NCBI RefSeq assembly: GCF_000425165.1
Contig: NZ_AULG01000022.1
Location: 1 to 64,000, forward strand
DNA length: 64,000 nt
DNA from: Photobacterium halotolerans DSM 18316
GTDB lineage: Bacteria > Pseudomonadota > Gammaproteobacteria > Enterobacterales > Vibrionaceae
Direction: 5' to 3'
Shown: positions 34,488 through 43,536 of the stretch, one piece after another
Position numbering within the stretch: position 1 is the stretch's first letter
How the letters are laid out: each line of letters opens with the position of its first letter
Made by a program: the position numbers and the translations under genes
Notes under the pieces: generated by a model
The model's database searches: none
What the model was told of the DNA's origin: nothing
What the model saw: only the letters and a program-made list of their open reading frames with translations

Positions 34488-37400
34488 ATGTTCAATGCGG
34501 CAGATGCCCTTCAGCCATCTTTTATTGAGCAACCTTTAGATGCACTATGGCAGCAGATTTCACCGTTATATTCGGTAGAAGAATCTGCCTGGCTGGAACA
34601 ACTGTTGCCCCTGGCTGAGCCTTCTGAACAAGAACGCCAGTTCACTGTCGAGAAGGCGACACGCCTGATCGAGCAGGTGCGCGCAGATCGTACCGCGATC
34701 CAGATGATCGATGCCCTGCTGCTGGAATACAGCCTGGACACCAAAGAAGGCATCCTGCTGATGTGTCTGGCCGAAGCCCTGATGCGTATTCCGGATGCAG
34801 CCACTGCAGACGCGCTTATCCGCGATAAGCTGAGCGTGGCAGACTGGAAGTCTCACCTTAAAAACTCTGATTCCCTGTTTGTGAATGCTTCTACCTGGGG
34901 CCTGATGCTGACCGGTAAAGTGGTCAGCATGGAATCGAAGGAAGATGGCAGCCCGGCCCGGGTGATCAACCGCCTGACTAATAAGATGTCTGAGCCTGTT
35001 ATTCGCAAGGCGATGCACCAGGCCATGAAAATCATGGGTCACCAGTTCGTGCTGGGACGGACCATCGGCGAAGCGATGAAGAACGGCCAGGCCAAGCGTG
35101 ATAAAGGTTTTACCTACTCCTTTGACATGCTCGGCGAAGCGGCGCTGACTCAGGACGATGCCAAGAAATACTTCAACGATTACATTGAAGCCATCGACGC
35201 TGTGGGTCTGGATAATAAAAAGCATTCCAAATCACCTTGCCCGACTGTGTCCATTAAACTGTCGGCATTGCATCCGCGTTACGATGTATCCAACGAAGGC
35301 CGTGTGCTGACAGAAATGTACGACACTGTGCTGGAGCTGCTGAAACGCGCCCGTGCGCTGAATGTGGGTATCACCATTGATGCGGAAGAAGCGGACCGTC
35401 TGGAACTGTCGCTGAAACTGTTTGAGAAACTGTACCGTTCAGAAACAGTCAAAGGCTGGGGCCGTTTTGGCCTGGTCATTCAGGCTTATTCGAAACGTGC
35501 TCTGCCCGTGCTGACCTGGCTGGCGGCGCTGAGTAAAGAGCAAGGCGATGTGATCCCGCTGCGTCTGGTAAAAGGCGCTTACTGGGACAGCGAGCTGAAA
35601 ATGTGTCAGCAAAGCGGCTATCAGGGCTATCCGGTTTATACCCGGAAAGAGGCAACGGATACCTCTTATCTGGCGTGTGCCCGCTTTCTGCTGTCTTCCC
35701 ATGTACGTGGCCTGATTTTCCCGCAATTTGCGAGCCACAATGCGCACACTGTCACTGCCATTCTGGCGATGGCCACACACCGTGATTTCGAATTCCAGCG
35801 CCTGCACGGTATGGGCGAAGCACTGTATAACCATGTGATGGATATCTACGGTGTGAATGTGCGTATCTATGCCCCGGTCGGTAGTCATAAAGACTTGCTG
35901 CCTTATCTGGTGCGCCGCCTGCTGGAAAACGGTGCCAACAGTTCTTTTGTCCATCGCCTGGTTGATGCGCGCTGTCCGATTGACTCTCTGGTGCAGCATC
36001 CGGTTGATGTGTTGCGCTCGCGTCCGACGCTGCATAACCATTTAATTCCGCTGCCAAAAGATATTTTTGGTGCCGACCGCAAGAACTCGGCCGGTATTAA
36101 TATTGATATCGAATCTGAATGGACGCCTTTCCGTGATTCGGTTGAGGCATTCAAAACGCACCACTGGACGGCCGGCCCTATTGTGAACGGTGAAGTGCAG
36201 TCAGGCGATATTTTCCACGTCACGGCCCCTTACGACCGTCGTGAGTCCGTCGGCGAAGTGGCGTTTGCCTCAAGCGATCTGGTGGCAAAAGCTATTGATG
36301 TCGCCGCACAAGCTTTCCCTGGCTGGTCCAGCACTCCTGCCGCAGAGCGCGGTGCCTGCCTGCAGCGTCTGGCCGATCTGCTGGAGGCGAACACCGGCGA
36401 ACTGGTTGCCCTGTGTCATCGTGAAGCAGGTAAAACCATTCAGGACGGTATTGATGAAATCCGTGAAGCGGTCGACTTCCTGCGCTTTTATTCTCATCAG
36501 GCGGCCACGGAATTTGCGCAGGGCAAATCAGTTGTCGCTTTTGATGGTCAGTCGCGCACCTTGTCGTATCAGGGACGCGGTGTCTTTGCCTGTATCAGTC
36601 CGTGGAACTTCCCGCTGGCAATTTTCTTAGGTCAGGTATCAGCGGCACTGGCTGCGGGTAACACAGTGGTGTGTAAACCGGCTGAACAAACCTCGCTGAT
36701 TGCCTTCCGTGCTATCCAGATGATGCTGGAAGCCGGCGTACCGGCGGGTGTCATCCAGTTCGTACCTGGCCGTGGCGCGGAAGTGGGCTCAGTGCTGACC
36801 TCAGATGAGCGTATTGCCGGTGTGGCCTTTACCGGCTCGACAGAGACGGCACAGCGCATCAACCGCACTCTGGCGGCTCGCGATTGCGATCCTGTGCCTT
36901 TCATCGCGGAAACCGGTGGTCAGAACGCCATGATTGTCGACAGTACGGCGCTGCCTGAGCAGGTGGTGCGCGATGTGGTTCGCTCGGCATTTGCGTCCGC
37001 CGGCCAGCGTTGTTCGGCGCTGCGGGTGTTGTTTGTACAGGAAGATGTGGCGGATCGCATTATCACGCTTATCAAAGGCGCAATGGCCGAGTTGTCAGTG
37101 GGACGCCCTGAACTGCACAGTACGGATGTTGGCCCTGTGATTGATAAAACCGCCAAGGATAAATTGCTGACTCATATTGGCGCGCTGAAAAATCAGGCCA
37201 AAATGGTGGCGCAGGCAAGCTTAAGCCCGGATTGCAGCCATGGTGATTTTGTCCTGCCGACGGCGTTTGAAATCCGCGGTATCAATGTGCTGCAGAACGA
37301 AAACTTCGGCCCGATTCTGCATATCGTGCGTTTTAAGGCAAACGAGCTGGATCAGGTGATTGACCAAATCAACCAGACTGGCTTTGGTCTGACGATGGGC

Positions 37401-37598
37401 GTTCACAGCCGTAACGAGCGTACTTACAGCCATATCGAGCGCCGTGCCCGCGTGGGTAACTGCTACATCAACCGCGATCAGGTGGGTGCCGTGGTGGGTG
37501 TTCAGCCATTTGGTGGTCAGGGGTTGTCGGGGACAGGTCCGAAAGCCGGTGGACCGCACTACCTGTATCGCTTCACTAAAGATGTGTTCACTGCGTAA
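34488..37598 (+). CDS. putA: PutA, bifunctional proline dehydrogenase / P5C dehydrogenase (short form)
   Basis: 1036 residues from ATG 34488 (GAGGG at proper distance; upstream ATGs lack a site). PutA oxidises proline to glutamate in two steps. The FAD-dependent proline dehydrogenase barrel occupies about 60-470, with KLSALHPRYD, LRLVKGAYWDSELK and RIYAPVGSHKDLLPYLVRRLLENGANSS. The NAD-dependent aldehyde dehydrogenase domain follows (about 520-1030), with SPWNFPLAIFLGQ, FTGSTETAQRIN, PFIAETGGQNAMIVD and the catalytic Cys in SAFASAGQRCSALRV. It lacks the N-terminal ribbon-helix-helix of E. coli PutA and the C-terminal lid domain. The lid appears to be encoded by the next gene. It should be a peripheral membrane enzyme feeding quinones. 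Confidence 0.95.
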   Translation: MFNAADALQPSFIEQPLDALWQQISPLYSVEESAWLEQLLPLAEPSEQERQFTVEKATRLIEQVRADRTAIQMIDALLLEYSLDTKEGILLMCLAEALMRIPDAATADALIRDKLSVADWKSHLKNSDSLFVNASTWGLMLTGKVVSMESKEDGSPARVINRLTNKMSEPVIRKAMHQAMKIMGHQFVLGRTIGEAMKNGQAKRDKGFTYSFDMLGEAALTQDDAKKYFNDYIEAIDAVGLDNKKHSKSPCPTVSIKLSALHPRYDVSNEGRVLTEMYDTVLELLKRARALNVGITIDAEEADRLELSLKLFEKLYRSETVKGWGRFGLVIQAYSKRALPVLTWLAALSKEQGDVIPLRLVKGAYWDSELKMCQQSGYQGYPVYTRKEATDTSYLACARFLLSSHVRGLIFPQFASHNAHTVTAILAMATHRDFEFQRLHGMGEALYNHVMDIYGVNVRIYAPVGSHKDLLPYLVRRLLENGANSSFVHRLVDARCPIDSLVQHPVDVLRSRPTLHNHLIPLPKDIFGADRKNSAGINIDIESEWTPFRDSVEAFKTHHWTAGPIVNGEVQSGDIFHVTAPYDRRESVGEVAFASSDLVAKAIDVAAQAFPGWSSTPAAERGACLQRLADLLEANTGELVALCHREAGKTIQDGIDEIREAVDFLRFYSHQAATEFAQGKSVVAFDGQSRTLSYQGRGVFACISPWNFPLAIFLGQVSAALAAGNTVVCKPAEQTSLIAFRAIQMMLEAGVPAGVIQFVPGRGAEVGSVLTSDERIAGVAFTGSTETAQRINRTLAARDCDPVPFIAETGGQNAMIVDSTALPEQVVRDVVRSAFASAGQRCSALRVLFVQEDVADRIITLIKGAMAELSVGRPELHSTDVGPVIDKTAKDKLLTHIGALKNQAKMVAQASLSPDCSHGDFVLPTAFEIRGINVLQNENFGPILHIVRFKANELDQVIDQINQTGFGLTMGVHSRNERTYSHIERRARVGNCYINRDQVGAVVGVQPFGGQGLSGTGPKAGGPHYLYRFTKDVFTA

Positions 37599-37627
37599 TG
37601 GCTGCCGGAATTGGGAAGGAAAGAAAG

Positions 37628-38329
37628 ATGACAACAAGTATTCAAGCGCTCGTCGATCAGAGCAATGCAGCCTGGGAAAACTGGAATGGCCAGGGCTATG
37701 AAAAACGCATTACCAAGCTGACTCAGTGGAGCAGCACGCTCGATGCGGATGTGGCAGCTATGGTGGCGTTTCAGTGCCGCAATGCCAACGAGCATGTGGC
37801 AGAAACGGAATTAATGCCGGGGCCAACCGGTGAAACCAATGAACTCTATTGCGCCGGCCGCGGTATCTTTGTGGTCACAGCCGAGGCGACAGCACCTCTG
37901 GTGGCCGTTGCCGGCCAGCTGACGGCCGCGCTGGTTACAGGTAACACTGTGCTCTTGTCTTTGCCGGAAGGGTACGGGAAATCAGCGCAGCAAATTGTCA
38001 CTGAATTGGAAAAGGCTGAAATACCGAAAGGTGTTGTACAGTCAGTGAGCACTAACGAACTTGACGTGTTAGTACGCCATGCTGGTGTTGCCGGTGTGGT
38101 GTTTGCAGGAAAGCGCGAGACAGCTCTATCGCTGTCACGTGATTTAGCCGCCCGTGACGGGCTGCTGGGCCAGCTGATTGCAGAGTCGGATTTTGAATCT
38201 TATCCTGTGATTGGCAGCCCGACTTATTCGCTGCGTTTCGTAACTGAAAGAACACGTACCATCAATATCACAGCGGTGGGCGGTAACGCGACGCTGCTGG
38301 AATTGGGGAGTGGCGAAGAAACACATTAA
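37628..38329 (+). CDS. Stand-alone ALDH-like protein resembling the PutA C-terminal lid domain
   Basis: 233 residues from ATG 37628 (GGAAGGAAAG upstream). It resembles the NAD-binding half of an aldehyde dehydrogenase (GRGIFVVTAEATAPLVAVAG, AALVTGNTVLLSLPEGYG, VVQSVSTNELDVLVRHAGVAGVVFAG) but has no catalytic Cys or Glu domain. It closes with TRTINITAVGGNATLLELG, which recalls the very C terminus of long PutA proteins (NTAAAGGNASLMTIG in E. coli, from memory). In those, this ALDH-like lid domain seals the substrate-channelling tunnel. The gene starts 29 bases after the putA stop, so the product may complement the short PutA in trans. Such genes are often annotated simply as P5C dehydrogenase, which the missing residues make unlikely. 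Confidence 0.78.
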   Translation: MTTSIQALVDQSNAAWENWNGQGYEKRITKLTQWSSTLDADVAAMVAFQCRNANEHVAETELMPGPTGETNELYCAGRGIFVVTAEATAPLVAVAGQLTAALVTGNTVLLSLPEGYGKSAQQIVTELEKAEIPKGVVQSVSTNELDVLVRHAGVAGVVFAGKRETALSLSRDLAARDGLLGQLIAESDFESYPVIGSPTYSLRFVTERTRTINITAVGGNATLLELGSGEETH

Positions 38330-38365
38330 TGTTGATGGTGACTGTTACCAGTGACTCGTGACCTG

Positions 38366-38396
38366 AACCGTCAATCGATGGATTGGCGGTTTTTTA
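38366..38396 (+). terminator. Terminator after the lid-domain gene
   Basis: ACCGTCAATC-GATG-GATTGGCGGT forms a 10-bp stem with one wobble pair followed by T6. It separates putA plus the lid gene from putP, which then has its own promoter. Confidence 0.8.
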
Positions 38397-38521
38397 ACAA
38401 GGACTCTCAGGTACGTTGTACGAGGTGGAGCAGAACCCAGCCAGCACAGAGGCTGAATAAATCAGCATCATTCAATAAGCTCTTGCAATGACGGGAGCAA
38501 CAATAATGAGGGAACACAAAC

Positions 38522-40018
38522 ATGATAGAAAATAGCTTTGCTATCACAAGCACGTTTTTCGTGTACCTGATTGCTATGCTTGCAATCGGTTATTACGCTT
38601 ATAAACGTACTGCAAACTCATCTGATTACTTTCTTGGTGGCCGTTCGTTAGGACCCTGGCCAGCGGCGCTGTCTGCCGGTGCATCGGATATGAGTGGCTG
38701 GCTGTTACTCGGACTGCCGGGCTATGCCTTTGCAGCGGGTATAGAATCACTGTGGCTGGCAGGTGGTCTGCTGTTAGGTACTTACCTGAACTGGCTGATT
38801 TGTGCCAAACGCCTGCGCACCTATACCATTACTGCTGAAAATGCGATCACCATTCCTGAGTATCTGTCGAACCGTTTTAAAGATAACTCCAAGTTAATTC
38901 AGACAATTTCAGCCTTCTTCATTTTGTTGTTTTTCCTCTTCTATACCAGTTCAGGTTTAGTGGCAGGCGGTAAGTTGTTTGAAACCGTCTTCGGTATGGA
39001 TTACAAAATTGCCGTTGTGGTCGGTACGCTCTGCGTGGTGTCTTACACCCTGTTTGGTGGCTTCCTGGCGGTATCCTGGACTGACCTGGTGCAGGGCCTG
39101 CTGATGGCGGCGGCACTCATGATAGTGCCTATTGCTGCGATGCAAGGCGGGTTTGGTGATCTGGCGGCCGCTCTGGAAGCCAAGAACCCGGAACTAATGA
39201 CCCTGTTTAACGACGTCAAAGGTGAGCCGCTGACCGCAATCAGCATTATTTCTCTGGCCGCCTGGGGTCTGGGTTACTTTGGTCAGCCTCACATCCTGGC
39301 GCGTTTTAACGCCACCCGTTCTAACCGTGATATCACAACGGCGCGTCGCATCGCTGTGATTTGGTCGGCACTGTCTATGGCCGGTGCGATCCTGGTGGGT
39401 CTGGTCGGTATTCTGTACGCCGATAACCAGCTGGGCGGTAACCTGGAAGATGGCGAAAAAATCTTCATGCTGCTGGTGAATGCGATTTTCCACCCAGTGA
39501 TGGCCGGTATCCTGCTGGCGGCGATTCTGGCGGCTATCATGAGTACGGCTGACTCCCAGTTGCTGGTGTCCTCTTCTGCGCTGGCTGAAGATTTCTACAA
39601 GCAAGTGATCCGCAAAAACGCCTCAACAGAAGAAATCGTGACTGTTGGCCGTGTGGCGGTTATCGTACTGTCGATTATTGCACTTATGCTGGCAATGAAT
39701 CCTGACAGCACAGTACTGGGTCTGGTGTCTTACGCCTGGGCGGGCTTTGGTGCCGCATTCGGTCCTGCTCTGCTGCTGAGCCTGTACTGGAAAGAGATGA
39801 ACCGCAACGGCGCATTGGCAGGTATTGTTATCGGTGCGCTGACCGTGGTTATCTGGAAACAGCTGACTGGCGGTATCTTCGACATGTATGAAATTGTTCC
39901 CGGATTTGTCTTTGCTACCATTGCCATTATTGTGGTCAGCAAAATGACGGGTGGTGCGTCATCTGAATTACACGCACAGTTCGATACCTATGAGAAGAAC
40001 CTGAAAGAGTTTGACTAA
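38522..40018 (+). CDS. putP: PutP, sodium/proline symporter
   Basis: 498 residues, a member of the sodium:solute symporter family with about 13 membrane helices. Signature segments are FLGGRSLGPWPAALSAGASDMSGWLLLGLPG (Na+ and proline site), WGLGYFGQPHILARFNA and ILAAIMSTADSQLLVSSSALAED. It imports proline with sodium for use as carbon source, nitrogen source or osmolyte, supplying the PutA pathway encoded upstream. GAGGG precedes ATG 38522. It is separated from putA by a terminator but shares orientation, and probably the same regulator. Confidence 0.96.
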   Translation: MIENSFAITSTFFVYLIAMLAIGYYAYKRTANSSDYFLGGRSLGPWPAALSAGASDMSGWLLLGLPGYAFAAGIESLWLAGGLLLGTYLNWLICAKRLRTYTITAENAITIPEYLSNRFKDNSKLIQTISAFFILLFFLFYTSSGLVAGGKLFETVFGMDYKIAVVVGTLCVVSYTLFGGFLAVSWTDLVQGLLMAAALMIVPIAAMQGGFGDLAAALEAKNPELMTLFNDVKGEPLTAISIISLAAWGLGYFGQPHILARFNATRSNRDITTARRIAVIWSALSMAGAILVGLVGILYADNQLGGNLEDGEKIFMLLVNAIFHPVMAGILLAAILAAIMSTADSQLLVSSSALAEDFYKQVIRKNASTEEIVTVGRVAVIVLSIIALMLAMNPDSTVLGLVSYAWAGFGAAFGPALLLSLYWKEMNRNGALAGIVIGALTVVIWKQLTGGIFDMYEIVPGFVFATIAIIVVSKMTGGASSELHAQFDTYEKNLKEFD

Positions 40019-40043
40019 ACCCTTTAGCAAACCCTGATTCTCT

Positions 40044-40073
40044 AAATGCGCAGCTTTGGCTGCGCATTTTTTT
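40044..40073. terminator. Bidirectional terminator between putP and ohrR
   Basis: AAATGCGCAGC (40044-40054) pairs with GCTGCGCATTT (40059-40069), followed by further T; the A/T flanks let it serve both convergent genes. Confidence 0.9.
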
Positions 40074-40078
40074 ATCCG

Positions 40079-40531
40079 CTACTCTGCAGCAGACAGTTGT
40101 GCGTAGAGCGTATCGCAGGTCGCTTTCAGGGTTTTGAGGGTTTCCAGCGACATATCCAGTTTGCAGAACAGTGAGGCCGGGACTTGCTGCGCCTTCTGCT
40201 GCAAGGCTTTTCCTGCATCTGTCAGGCTGATCTCGCGGACTCTTTCATCCGTTTCACTGCGTTTGCGACTGACCAGCCCTTTCCCTTCAAGACGCTTCAG
40301 CAGCGGCGTCAATGTGCCTGAATCGAGATGAACTTTCTCGCCTAACGCTTTGACACTCAGGCACTCTTTTTCCCACATCACCAGCATCACTATGTATTGC
40401 GGATAAGTGAGGTTGATTGCATCTAGCAGAGGACGATAAGCCCGGATCATGGCGTTAGAGGTGCTGTAGAGCGAAAAACAGATCATGTCATCCAGTGTGA
40501 CTCGGGCAGGTATTTCAGTGGAATTGGCCAT
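40079..40531 (-). CDS. ohrR: OhrR, organic hydroperoxide-sensing MarR repressor
   Basis: 150 residues from ATG 40531 (GGAG upstream), a better start than the upstream in-frame codon. The MarR fold has its recognition helix in LGEKVHLDSGTLTPLLKRLEGKG and a wing with RKRSETDERVREISLT. The peroxide-sensing cysteine is near the N terminus in DDMICFSLYSTSN, followed by the Tyr residues that contact it in LTYPQYIVMLVMWE. Oxidation of this Cys releases DNA and derepresses ohr, which is divergently transcribed 126 bases away across palindromic operators. Confidence 0.94.
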   Translation of the reverse strand: MANSTEIPARVTLDDMICFSLYSTSNAMIRAYRPLLDAINLTYPQYIVMLVMWEKECLSVKALGEKVHLDSGTLTPLLKRLEGKGLVSRKRSETDERVREISLTDAGKALQQKAQQVPASLFCKLDMSLETLKTLKATCDTLYAQLSAAE

Positions 40532-40559
40532 GTTCCATCTCCGGAATAGATAGAGTTCA

Positions 40560-40648
40560 ATTAAATTGTGCACAATATACTTGCGTTCGATCTGAAAATC
40601 GATCTAAGATTGCGTGAAATTAAATTGCACACAACTTAATTGTGAGAG
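40560..40648. promoter_or_regulatory. OhrR operator/promoter region
   Basis: The palindrome ATTGTGCACAAT (40565-40576) lies near ohrR. A second inverted element, TTAAATTG-CACA-CAACTTAA, lies near ohr (about 40620-40640). The AAATTG/CAATTT-type half-sites are those expected for OhrR family binding, allowing control of both divergent promoters. Confidence 0.65.
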
Positions 40649-40657
40649 GTTAATCTG

Positions 40658-41083
40658 ATGAAAACAATTTATACCACTTCCGCAAAAGCAAGCGCCGGTC
40701 GCAATGGTCAGGTGAAGAGTGATGATGGTTTGCTGGATGTTTCGCTGAGCTATCCCAAAGCACTGGGCGGCAGCGGGGAGGCCACGAATCCAGAACAGCT
40801 CTTTGCTGCGGGTTACTCGGCTTGTTTCTCAAATGCAGTATTGCATATTGCGGGTCTTCAGAAACTGGGCTTGCGTGAAGCCCCGACAGAAGCCAAGGTT
40901 CGGTTACTGGCTAAAGAAAGTGGCGCTTTTGCATTAGCGGTTGATTTGTCCGTTGAACTGGCAATGGATGATCAAGCAGCCATTGAATTGGTGAAGTCAG
41001 CCCATCAGGTGTGCCCTTACTCCAATGCCGTACGCGGTAATGTGGAAGTCAGCCTGACTGTGAACGGCATTTCGCTGGATTAA
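40658..41083 (+). CDS. ohr: Ohr, organic hydroperoxide resistance thiol peroxidase
   Basis: 141 residues, full length for Ohr/OsmC-type peroxidases. The two catalytic cysteines are in AGYSACFSNAVLHIA (peroxidatic, about residue 61) and HQVCPYSNAVRGNV (resolving, about residue 125). The conserved Arg is in the N-terminal SAGRNGQVKSDDG segment. The enzyme reduces fatty-acid and other organic hydroperoxides using lipoylated proteins. It is expressed from the operator region shared with ohrR and ends at a terminator. Confidence 0.97.
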   Translation: MKTIYTTSAKASAGRNGQVKSDDGLLDVSLSYPKALGGSGEATNPEQLFAAGYSACFSNAVLHIAGLQKLGLREAPTEAKVRLLAKESGAFALAVDLSVELAMDDQAAIELVKSAHQVCPYSNAVRGNVEVSLTVNGISLD

Positions 41084-41111
41084 GCGTCACAGACATTGGC
41101 TATTTTTCTGT

Positions 41112-41150
41112 CCCGGTTTTCGCAGAATCTCTGCTGAAACCGGGATTTTT
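41112..41150 (+). terminator. Terminator of ohr
   Basis: CCCGGTTT (41112-41119) pairs with AAACCGGG (41137-41144), followed by ATTTTTAT. Confidence 0.82.
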
Positions 41151-41264
41151 ATACTGTTTTTGGTGCCCTGATCTGACCAGCTTCAAAATCAGAGAAAATA
41201 TAACTTTAGATTTATCCCAAAATGCCGTTATTACAAAGAATACAGATTTGTTTTAAGAGGGGTT

Positions 41265-42458
41265 ATGTCACAACTCGGTTTAGGCGTTTGCCTGGGCATT
41301 GTATTGCTGATTGTGGCGGTTTCCCGGTATTTTGCACTGATGAAAGACGTTCGTGAGGCAGCCAGAGAGCAGGCCCTCAAGGATGAAAAATACCGACAGG
41401 TATTAGAACAGGCAAAGGCTGTTGAACACGAAGAAAAAGTCAAAAAGGCACAGTCAGGTCATATTCCCAGCATTTTATCGTTAGCGAAGGAAAATGAAAT
41501 TGGCAATCTCCGTGTGGCATTAGGCTGGTACCAGAAAGCTGCTGAACTAGGGAATGAAATCGGACAGAATGCGTTGGCACGGTTAAGTCGTCAGGATGTC
41601 GATGATCCTCACGGCGAAGCCAAGTCGCGTTATTGGGAATGTCTGGTCAAAGCCAACAACAATGAACCTGAAGCTTTGTTTGAGCTCGGTCGTTACGAGA
41701 TCCGAGGCTATGGTACTGCGATGAATACCACCTCGGGTGTCGGCCATCTGATCAAAGCGGCTGAAATGGAATATGTGCCGGCGCAGCTGTTTCTGGGTGA
41801 CTGGTACGTGGTGGAGTCGAATCCGACTCCATCGCCGCGTCGTGCCTTTTTCTGGCGTTTAAAGTCGGCCGTGAATAACGATGCCATGGGTTGTATTAAA
41901 GTTGCCTACTGTTTCCAGACCGGGGTGGGCGCGACACGAGACCGCCGGCGAGCCATCTACTGGCTGGAAAAAGCGGCCGAACTCGGTAATCTGGAAGCAC
42001 AGTATCTGGCCGGGAAAATGCATCTGAACAATGATCAGCCAGTTACCAATGTGACCGATGCCGCCGTTGCGTATATCTGGTTTTCTGTGGCGTTTGCTTC
42101 GGGATATCTGGATGCCAAAAAAGAGCGGGATACGGCGGTTCAGCATGTCGGCATTGAGTCAATTTTGAATGTTCAGAAAGTGGCTAAACAGATTTATAAA
42201 TTACTGCACAACCCCCCGGTGCCGGTGCATTCCACCATGGATCTGCTCGACAAAGTGTATGACAGGTCTAAATACCGTCCGACCGATGCTGAGCTGGATG
42301 CCGCTCTGGGCCGCATTAGTGAAGACATTGATGTGGATTCAGTGGTGCAAACGAATCCTGGCCTTTCTGCGGCCGGGCAGGGTAACGGTTCACAAAATAC
42401 CGCAAAAAAAGACTGGAGCGGGGAAATGATCACCACTGAGTCTGTGCCATCCGCATAA
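41265..42458 (+). CDS. Sel1-repeat (SLR) membrane-anchored protein
   Basis: 397 residues. An N-terminal hydrophobic helix (about 5-22) anchors the protein, followed by a charged helix and several Sel1-like TPR repeats (about 70-300). Examples are GNLRVALGWYQKAAELGNEIGQNALARL, EPEALFELGRYEIRGYGTA and RRRAIYWLEKAAELGNLEAQYLAGKMH. Sel1 repeats mediate protein-protein contact and are common in envelope and signalling adaptors. The C-terminal 90 residues lack repeats and are polar. AGAGGGG precedes ATG 41265. Partners are unknown; the neighbours do not form an obvious pathway with it. Confidence 0.85.
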   Translation: MSQLGLGVCLGIVLLIVAVSRYFALMKDVREAAREQALKDEKYRQVLEQAKAVEHEEKVKKAQSGHIPSILSLAKENEIGNLRVALGWYQKAAELGNEIGQNALARLSRQDVDDPHGEAKSRYWECLVKANNNEPEALFELGRYEIRGYGTAMNTTSGVGHLIKAAEMEYVPAQLFLGDWYVVESNPTPSPRRAFFWRLKSAVNNDAMGCIKVAYCFQTGVGATRDRRRAIYWLEKAAELGNLEAQYLAGKMHLNNDQPVTNVTDAAVAYIWFSVAFASGYLDAKKERDTAVQHVGIESILNVQKVAKQIYKLLHNPPVPVHSTMDLLDKVYDRSKYRPTDAELDAALGRISEDIDVDSVVQTNPGLSAAGQGNGSQNTAKKDWSGEMITTESVPSA

Positions 42459-42599
42459 GCGAAATCTCTGCCATTTTCAGCCGTTGCTGCGTTGTTGTCT
42501 TAGTTGGGTGACAGCATAGCGCGGCTGCTTCCAGACAGTTACAGTATACTGACATAAAAAGTCGCAGTTTTTTTGCGCATCTTTGAGTATGAGGTAATG

Positions 42600-43265
42600 A
42601 TGGCGACTATCTTTCCTTCCTGGCTTGGTGGTTACGAGCTGAATAAAAAAGTGACTAACCCGAACATTATTGTCGGGGACTTTACTTACTATTCCGGCTA
42701 TTACCACGACAAGCATTTTGAAGATCATTGCGTGCGTTACCTGATGGGCGATCACTCCACCAAAGCGGTGTGGGAATCCGGTATTTTTGGTGAGGTGGAT
42801 AAACTCATTATAGGTAAATTCTGCTCGATCGCTTCGGGTGCCATTTTTATGCTGGCAGGTAATCAGGGACACAGACACGATTGGATATCGTCTTACCCGT
42901 TTGAGGTGAGTGAATTTGGCGACAAAGTCAAAGCCGGCTTTGCCAGAGCGGGTGATACGGTTATCGGCAATGATGTCTGGATCGGCAGCGAATGCGTCAT
43001 TATGCCGGGCGTACACATAGGTGATGGCTCAGTGATCGGTGCGCGGGCAGTGGTCACCAAAGATGTCCCGCCTTACAGTGTTGTGGTCGGCAATCCTGGC
43101 AGAGTCGTTAAGTCACGGTTTAACGACAGCGAGGTGGCCAAGCTGCTGGAAATGAAGTGGTGGGACTGGCCATTATCGATGCTGAAAGCCAATATGGATG
43201 TGATGTGCAGCAATGACGTTGAGGCTATGTACCAGAGGTATCTGTCTTCGTCTGAGGCAAGCTAA
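42600..43265 (+). CDS. CatB/Vat-type hexapeptide-repeat O-acetyltransferase
   Basis: 221 residues from ATG 42600, five bases after GAGG; the frame opens earlier at a TTG. The left-handed beta-helix is evident from hexapeptide repeats (DVWIGSECVIMPGVHIGDGSVIGARAVVTKDV in two overlapping blocks). The loop carrying the catalytic His is in NQGHRHDWISSYPF. YYSGYYHDKHFEDH and VGNPGRVVKSRF are typical of xenobiotic acetyltransferases that modify chloramphenicol or streptogramin A. Chromosomal copies are common in Vibrionaceae and do not by themselves indicate resistance. The natural substrate is unknown. Confidence 0.9.
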   Translation: MATIFPSWLGGYELNKKVTNPNIIVGDFTYYSGYYHDKHFEDHCVRYLMGDHSTKAVWESGIFGEVDKLIIGKFCSIASGAIFMLAGNQGHRHDWISSYPFEVSEFGDKVKAGFARAGDTVIGNDVWIGSECVIMPGVHIGDGSVIGARAVVTKDVPPYSVVVGNPGRVVKSRFNDSEVAKLLEMKWWDWPLSMLKANMDVMCSNDVEAMYQRYLSSSEAS

Positions 43266-43536
43266 GCGCTTTGCCAGAGACGTATCAGCGGATGTACACA
43301 TCTTCTCTTTGTTGAACTATTGCTCAGTTTTTTAATTCCTTACAAAAAATTTTGTGTTTTTACATTAAATTTGAATATTGTGTTGAATCATTCAAAAAAA
43401 ATTGAGTATTATGGTGCAGCACAAGATGCTATGAATCTGTTGCTCCACATCAATTTCTTAGCATCTGTGCCGACAACATCTGTTGTCAGGGGGCACTGAG
43501 TGCCAAATCAGCCGACAATCTTCTGGTGGAATCCCC

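Noticed and set aside
35439..36223. Long antisense frames opposite putA
   Set aside because: Shadow frames of a well-supported coding sequence with strong third-position bias.
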